Shown here in pieces: positions 58,285 through 64,000 of a DNA stretch of 64,000 bases (positions are counted from its first letter, which is position 1; each line of letters opens with the position of its first letter). The notes under the pieces were generated by a model. The model ran no database searches, was not told the origin of the DNA, and worked only from the letters and a program-made list of their open reading frames with translations. The stretch lies in contig JALIZF010001698.1 of the NCBI GenBank assembly GCA_029948255.1, positions 434,001 through 498,000 of the forward strand, in the 5' to 3' direction. Position numbers and translations under genes: made by a program. The DNA comes from Telmatactis stephensoni (lineage: Eukaryota; Cnidaria; Anthozoa; Actiniaria; Isophelliidae).

Positions 58285-59049
58285 ACCAATATATCCAAAC
58301 AAACACAAGCCACATGGAAAAACGAGTCTGCTTGACCTTTTGGTCAGCGGTATCGATGAAGCCAATACCGAGTGTGTTCGTAGACTTCCATATTTATTGA
58401 AAACTTCTAAGATTTTTTCATCGAAAGGAAATATCTAATGAAATTATAACAACCGCTGTTTTAAAAAGGTAGATATTTCTTAGAATATTTCATATTTTCG
58501 TCGTGAAAAATGATTAAAATGAGTTAAGTAATCTTCGAGCCAATTCCGTATGTATTTCGTTCTCTCTTCGTGAACAACTTCGGCAAATCCGAATTACTTA
58601 CACACTTACACACTTACTTACATACACGATGACATAATGGTACTGGCTTGTATACAAGCCAGTAACCACAAAAATTATATAAACAACTGACGAATTTTTC
58701 TCATCTAAAAGAGCGAAAAGTTTTGAATAAAACTAAGCGCGCGCTCGATGACATGTGATGCGTCAGTAGCGCGCGCTTCCCGCGAGAAAAATGTCTTTCA
58801 AAAACACAACAAAATCCTCGACGTTTTTGCCTTTTTTCCTCATCCAAATCGTTCCTTTGTAATCAGAAAGTACGCACTTCTGATGGTAGATAATATGAAC
58901 AAGAGCAGAACTAGGATAAATTTGATTTTAATGCTGTTTTTAAAAAAACTCAAATCTGCACTAAACTGGCTGGGTTCTCTGGGTCCGGAAGTGTCAAATT
59001 ATGACGCACGGGAGTAGGGTAAGACGAAAATTAAACTGCATCCGGTTAC

Positions 59050-62020
59050 ATTAAAGTCAGCATTTTCTACTGTTAGGTAGGCTAGTTCTAGAGTTTAAAC
59101 GCTTTTTTTTTTGAGGTTTTAAGAAGCGTTTTAGTAACGATATGTTGTGGATCTTTTAGAAGGCTTCATACCGAAGAAGACCACAGGTAGCCCAAACTAT
59201 TAAGGTCTGGGAACCCCTGTGAGGCAACCCAAACTGTTAAGATCTGGGAACCCCTGTGGATTGGACTCCATTCGTCAATGCCTCAAGCGGGTTGAGAAAT
59301 ATGAATTGGGCTTCCTGTAGACAATAGCACAGGACACCCACATTAATCTTTGTTTGAACTAGTCACGACTGGACTTCAATGGAAAAATCATTTTTCCATT
59401 GGAATCTATGCGACTGTATTGGACATGTGTGAGAAAATGTGCTGCTTAATGATAATTGGGGCCCTGATAGAAATAAGCCTAACCACTGAAGTTATTTCCA
59501 ACCGCGAGCCATTTCTAATTAGAACTCATCGATTTTCATCCAAGTGCATTGCCTTTTAATAATGGCTTTCTTTATATATTTGTTGTAATTCTTCGAGGTT
59601 CTAACATTGGTATTTTATTAGTGAGTCTCTCTAATCGAGTTCTCTAACAATTACTGAATATGATTTGTTCACATGTTGAATCATTATAGAGAACATTGTA
59701 AATTCTGTAAAATTTTGTTTATGTGCCTTCTAGTAAACCTTTGATAGGCAAGAATCTGTTCATCGTATCTCAACTCTGCAGAATAGCCCACTTTCGATAT
59801 ATGGTTGAGATTCCAAAAAAAAGAATCAGTTTGAGGCTCTGGAGAATAATGCTTAGCAGTGCACGACTCAACAATTGTTTAATTTTTCAAAATTTTTTCA
59901 AATGTTTTTTATAATTTTTTTCAAATTTTTTCAAGAGGACCAGTGAGCAGCACTACAGATGCTAGTTTGTAAACTGACGTTTTTTATTTTCTCCGACGCT
60001 TTTCGTCTAGCTCTGTAGACTTCTTCAGGGAGTTTTACAATAAAATTAAAAAGGCCTGTATTTAAAGACTAACTATCTTAGGTATAGGAAGTAGGAGCGT
60101 AACGAATTAGGTGTACAGGACGTTCAACACAGGGAAGAACATAGTTTTCCAATGATGAATATTTTGGGGGCGCAGTTATAGCTATACTAAACCTCCCGAG
60201 GCTGAGGTTTTGTGTTTTCTAATGAATTATTAATGAGTTTGATAACGATGAATATAGAAGAAGATAAAAACTCAGTCCCCTCCAAATAAAAAACGCAATA
60301 GGGTTCTGTGCTTGACGGTATCGCCACACAATTTCGATAAAAAATACCTATTTTTCACCTGTCTATTTTGAATGTAAAGAAAATGTGTTGCTTAATGATT
60401 ATTGGGGTCCTGACCATAGCAATAAGCTTATTTCCAACCGTGAGTCATCAATTTTCATCCAAGTGCATTGCCTTTTAAAAATGGTTTCAGTCTTTGAATT
60501 TTTTGGACAGCTGCAGGAAGCTTTTAATAATTCACTAAAATATTAGGAATAAAAATATCAGTAAGAAACCGTATAACTTTACAAAGTAAATAGAAAATTA
60601 CGAAACCTAACCTTCTGTCAAAATGCTACATGTGTTTTTTTCATCTCAGCCAGTATAACAACGCTACCAGTTGTCCAATGCAATATCGTCTTCGTATTCA
60701 ACTAGTTTTGTTTTAATCAAGACAACTATCGCACACAGGACGTTATTTAGCAGCTCACTGTGGAGTTCTCCTGATCGATTAGAAAGAAAATCTTGGCCGG
60801 TAATTATTGATATATTATTAACTAGTTAACTACTAGGCCGATTATTACAGGAACAGAGGTGTAAAAATATTTCAACTTCATTGGATAAATCTTTTTATAT
60901 TTGTTGTAATTCTTCCAGGTTCTAACATTGGTATTTTTAGTATTAGTGAGTAATTAACAATTACTGCATATGATTTGTTCACATGTTAAATCATTATAGA
61001 CAACATTGTGAATTTTGTGCAAATGTCTTTTGAAAAAGAACAAGTTAGAGACGGAAATGTTAGTGATCGCCAGCTTAAGTCGCTAGACGTTTTACACTAT
61101 GAGAACAAGGAAAATACGATAAAAGTGATTGTCTACCATACATGAGCCTACATGCAAAATGGCGATTTGTACGCCTGCTTTTTGTAGACCAAAAGTTACT
61201 TTAGAAATGAGGATTTTTATCCAACAAATAGTGCAAAGCTCTAGTTGAGTGTTTTCTCGGCTTTGATGTATTGTTTTGTAAGTCTCTCTGATGTCTTTAC
61301 TGACACCAAGGGGTAGTGCACAAATAAGTTGTTGGAATTCCTGTCAATTTTAATTCCACTGATATAGTCAATAATGTTGCAGGCAGCTGGCATATATTTA
61401 TACAGTTACCAATATATTAACAACTTAGAAATATTGTCAATTTCAACACGGTTCAAACTACATACTACCTGCTACTAAGATAGGTAATACCCGTATGCAA
61501 ATAAAATAAAACTCAACTATTTGAGTCACCATATTCGACATTTTCTATTCATTTAGATTATTTTTATAGTTGCATCACAAATACTAAAGAAATCTTTATG
61601 CATATCTAGCCACCGGAATTTTAAGAATCTGTTCATCGTATCTCAACTCGGAATGGAAATGTTTACGATGACCAGCTACTGCTCTTCTAGTTTACTTTTA
61701 CTTGACATTTCATCTATTTTCGCTTTCTATATTTTCTGTTTGTTTAAGTAAAAGTTTGTGAAAACTGTGTGAGTCTCTGTGAAAACTGTCTTTGTTAACT
61801 GGTCTTTACAGGATCTCAAGGTCTTGAATAATATTTCAACAATACATAAGCGTGGATTCCGTTGACCTTAAAAAGCCAACTGGATGAAAATGGGACAAAA
61901 TTGGAAAGTGATTGTTCCTCGATAAAGTAATTTTCAATGAATATAGATAAATATTAATAACTGCCTTCCAAAAAACAATAGATTTGTGAACTTGACGATA
62001 TCTCCTCACAATTTAGATAA
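59050..62020. repeat. Upstream region of copy E, repeated blocks
   Basis: Fragments of the upstream blocks appear at about 59430-59700 and 60360-61180, followed by sequence matching the 36.0-36.7 kb part of the tandem array (from about 61200). The best-preserved block copy is 60480-60800. No coding exon was recognised. A Penelope-like fragment with a hammerhead-like motif lies at 59991-60032. Confidence 0.6.
59991..60032 (-). ncRNA. Hammerhead-ribozyme-like motif (Penelope-like remnant)
   Basis: On the minus strand the order is CTCC, CTGAAGA, AGTC, a ten-base loop, GAC, GAAA, AGC, GTC, GGAG. This matches a hammerhead layout: helix I CTCC/GGAG, core CUGANGA, helix II GUC/GAC, core GAAA, a very short helix III and a GUC cleavage triplet. 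Such motifs with minimal helix III occur in Penelope-like retroelements. An extra A beside helix II makes activity doubtful. Confidence 0.4.
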
Positions 62021-62024
62021 AAGA

Positions 62025-62535
62025 AGGCATTATGCCAACAGTATAATGGTATTTTTGCAACACGATATCCCTATAACAGGGTTAAACATTGGCCGTGAGA
62101 ACTGGGTCTGGGCTATCACGTGATAGCTCGGTCTATAAAACGTGGTGCGCATACTGGTTAGGCCTGCTCCTCCCCGGTACGCAAGGCATCGTACGGCAAG
62201 CAAGTTAGCTCTTCAAAATTACCCACCACCTCCCCCTTTCTCCGGCCACTGATTAGTCTCTTCGGAAATGCGAATTTTGGTTTCCCCACCTTTTTCCGAA
62301 GAGACATTTATTTCGTTTAGTTTTCTGTCACGCACGCTCTCATTATACGTTGTTAACCGTGGCGTGACATTTTTACATCCTATATCAATAAACACGTCAC
62401 AAACGTGGCCAATTTTATCCAAAACTAAATGTGTGGTCTCTTCGTAAAACTAGTGCGACCCAGCAATGAGTTCCCTCGGAACATATATACTATTTCCACG
62501 TAGCTGGAAGCCCGGGATATCGCGAGGCAAAAAAA
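62025..62535. other. About 510-bp insertion in the upstream unit of copy E
   Basis: At about 36745 the array reads 'gtttagatcaaaaagactta' without a break; here the same flanks are separated by unrelated, more GC-rich DNA. It holds a palindrome 'ctatcacgtgatag' and a TATA-like 'ggtctataaaacg'. No terminal repeats or coding domain were recognised. Confidence 0.45.
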
Positions 62536-62599
62536 CTAATTTTTATCCGTCTAATTTTAATGTAAAGGAAATGCGTAATTACTTAATGATTATTGCATT

Positions 62600-62935
62600 C
62601 AAATTCATGGCCTTTTGGACCGCCAGTACGGGAAGCCTTTTTGAATTCACTAAAATATTAAGCCAATAAGAATATTAGTAAGAAATTGTATTTTTACAAA
62701 GTCAATAGAAAATCGCGGAACCTTCTATCAAAATGCTATGTCAAAACATCTATTTTCCATCTCAGCAAGTATAAGATTACTGTCCTTAAAACGCTACCAG
62801 ATGTCCAATGCAATATCGTCTTCGTATTCAACTAGTTTCGTTTTAATCAAGACAACCATCGCACACAGGACGTTGTTTAGCAGCTTACTTTGGAGTTCTC
62901 CTGATTGGAAAGAAAATCTTGGTACTCTTGGTAAT
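62600..62935. repeat. Recurring upstream block before copy E
   Basis: Complete block copy about 700 bp before the first coding exon of copy E. It ends with 'gaaaatcttggtactcttgg' as in copies A and D. The same sequence, 62935-63640, is colinear with the copy D upstream region and lacks both the hAT-like and Kolobok-like insertions, so it serves as their empty site. Confidence 0.7.
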
Positions 62936-63675
62936 TACTTTTATCGTACTTTTCCTTATTCAGTCTCGCAGTTTAAAACGTCTAGCGACTTTAGCTGCAT
63001 GGTGAACATTAACAATTTCGTATAGTATCAAAATTGGCTACTTTTATTGTAGAAAGGCAAGTGTCGTTCTTTGGCCAAAATAAATGTTAACGAGAAAATT
63101 GACGATCACGTGACTGCCAGGACTTTGATGTTATTTTCAATATCGAGTAATTAATAAAGGCTAAAAGTGCCAAAAACTAGCCCCTTTTATAAGTTTTAAT
63201 TTAAATTTTCGTTTTGGATTAACACTCAAATTCTATTTTTATCACTAGTTAAGAATTATTGATCTTCTAAGATACAATGCCTGTTTAAAACAGTCTTTTG
63301 AGTTGCACAATGTGGTTATCCTGTATTTTTATTCAAATTTACATGGCAATTGAGCGATAGAAGGCCTCAGTAAAACCCATTTTCGATAAGCAAATTTTCA
63401 CTTTGGATTATCACTTCTATTCAACTTTTATTTATTAAAACCACTTACAAACAACCTAAACTTTCTGAAAGTAATAACTTTAGCTTTGTACAACATTTAT
63501 TATTTAGTTAAATAGTTTTTGTTGCCCAGTGCTTGAACGTGAAAAAATCTCCTCTTAAGGTAAATAATTGAGGCGCGATTTTTTCGTCATTTACTCATAC
63601 ATTTAAACAAATTAATAAAATACTTTCATCTAGTATGAACTCGTTATTTCAGACCACGTGATCACTACTTTCACG

Positions 63676-64000
63676 ATGTTGGTGCCAATGATAGTCACGC
63701 TGCTGTTTCCATGGATACGCGTCTATGCCGCTGACCAATGTCGTACTGCCTATTCTCAAAGCAATCTCAAACTTCAAGGTCACTTGATAAAATCGCTGTC
63801 AAGATCTGAAAGCCTCCAGTGTACTGATGAATGCGCATCGCACGGAAAGTGTCACAGCATCAACTTTGATCAAGACAAAGGAATTTGTGAGCTGAACGAC
63901 GCTAATCACTTGTCCAACCCTGAAAGTCTGGTCTACTCACATGGTTCTCAATACTTGAACTACTTTAAACGTCCTGTTGCCAAATGCAGCAACAAACGTT
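63676..64000 (+). CDS. PAN/apple-pentraxin secreted protein, copy E (exon 1, cut by window end)
   Basis: ATG at 63676 follows the same tttcag acceptor context as copies A, C and D. The 325 nt present are open and encode the signal peptide and most of the PAN/apple-like domain, ending in AKCSNK. It is most like copies C and D (VTLLFPWIRVYA, SLSRSESLQC). The last 75 nt of exon 1 and the pentraxin exons lie beyond the window, so intactness is unknown. Confidence 0.8.
   Translation, partial: MLVPMIVTLLFPWIRVYAADQCRTAYSQSNLKLQGHLIKSLSRSESLQCTDECASHGKCHSINFDQDKGICELNDANHLSNPESLVYSHGSQYLNYFKRPVAKCSNKR

Larger units (their letters stand above)
55060..59049. mobile_element. 3990-bp unclassified element with perfect 47-bp terminal inverted repeats
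   Basis: The sequences 55060-55106 and 59003-59049 are exact complements (ends GTAACCGGATGCAGTTTAAT). No target duplication is evident. No transposase is recognisable inside; there are a few short frames, a nested foldback (56067-56542), a 37-bp palindrome (58248-58284) and a self-complementary 'tactggcttgtatacaagcc' near 58640. It may be a large non-autonomous DNA transposon, or an inverted duplication of a shorter repeat flanking unrelated DNA. Confidence 0.6.

Overview
The window is animal nuclear DNA, most likely from an anthozoan cnidarian such as a stony coral. It is AT-rich, has spliced genes with GT-AG introns and long introns, and is crowded with transposons, palindromic MITE-like insertions and damaged LINEs. 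The species call rests on the family mix and is an inference; nothing here is bacterial or viral. The backbone is a tandem array of one secreted-protein family. Each full gene has one exon coding for a signal peptide plus a PAN/apple-like Cys-rich domain, followed by two exons that together code for a pentraxin domain. Copy A (5846-9689) is complete in layout but frameshifted. Copies B1 (14479-16703) and B2 (17036-19259) are pentraxin-only modules whose first exon is split by a 1204-bp palindromic element. Copy C (27136-29292) and copy D (49168-50887) read through as intact 341- and 339-residue proteins. Copy E (63676-64000) is cut by the window end. The spaces between the genes are built from a recurring upstream block found at least nine times, including a tandem array of units of about 2.04 kb at 34.1-39.5 kb and a separate 2032-bp tandem duplication at 20.87-24.93 kb whose copies look identical. 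Mobile elements: a 5'-truncated CR1/L2-type LINE (10.7-12.5 kb, +); a 5'-truncated LINE of the R2-like type with a restriction-like endonuclease (12.6-14.2 kb, -); a hAT-like element (40.06-41.18 kb); a 1.63-kb hAT remnant with a transposase C-terminus (51.48-53.11 kb); an unclassified 4-kb element with perfect 47-bp terminal inverted repeats (55.06-59.05 kb); several MITEs datable against paralogous empty sites; and two Penelope-like fragments with hammerhead-like motifs. The most notable object is a 7.85-kb Kolobok-like DNA transposon at 41200-49046, inserted about 100 bp upstream of the first coding exon of copy D. It carries two apparently intact convergent genes: an 11-exon, 849-residue THAP-domain transposase on the minus strand, which needs two GC-AG introns, and a 3-exon, 238-residue protein on the plus strand with a domain like the C-terminal cytosolic 'ballast' of the P2X7 receptor. 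A mobile carrier of that domain bears on how P2X7 could have acquired it. All splice sites were placed by eye from consensus, reading-frame phase and comparison between paralogues; no alignment or search could be run.
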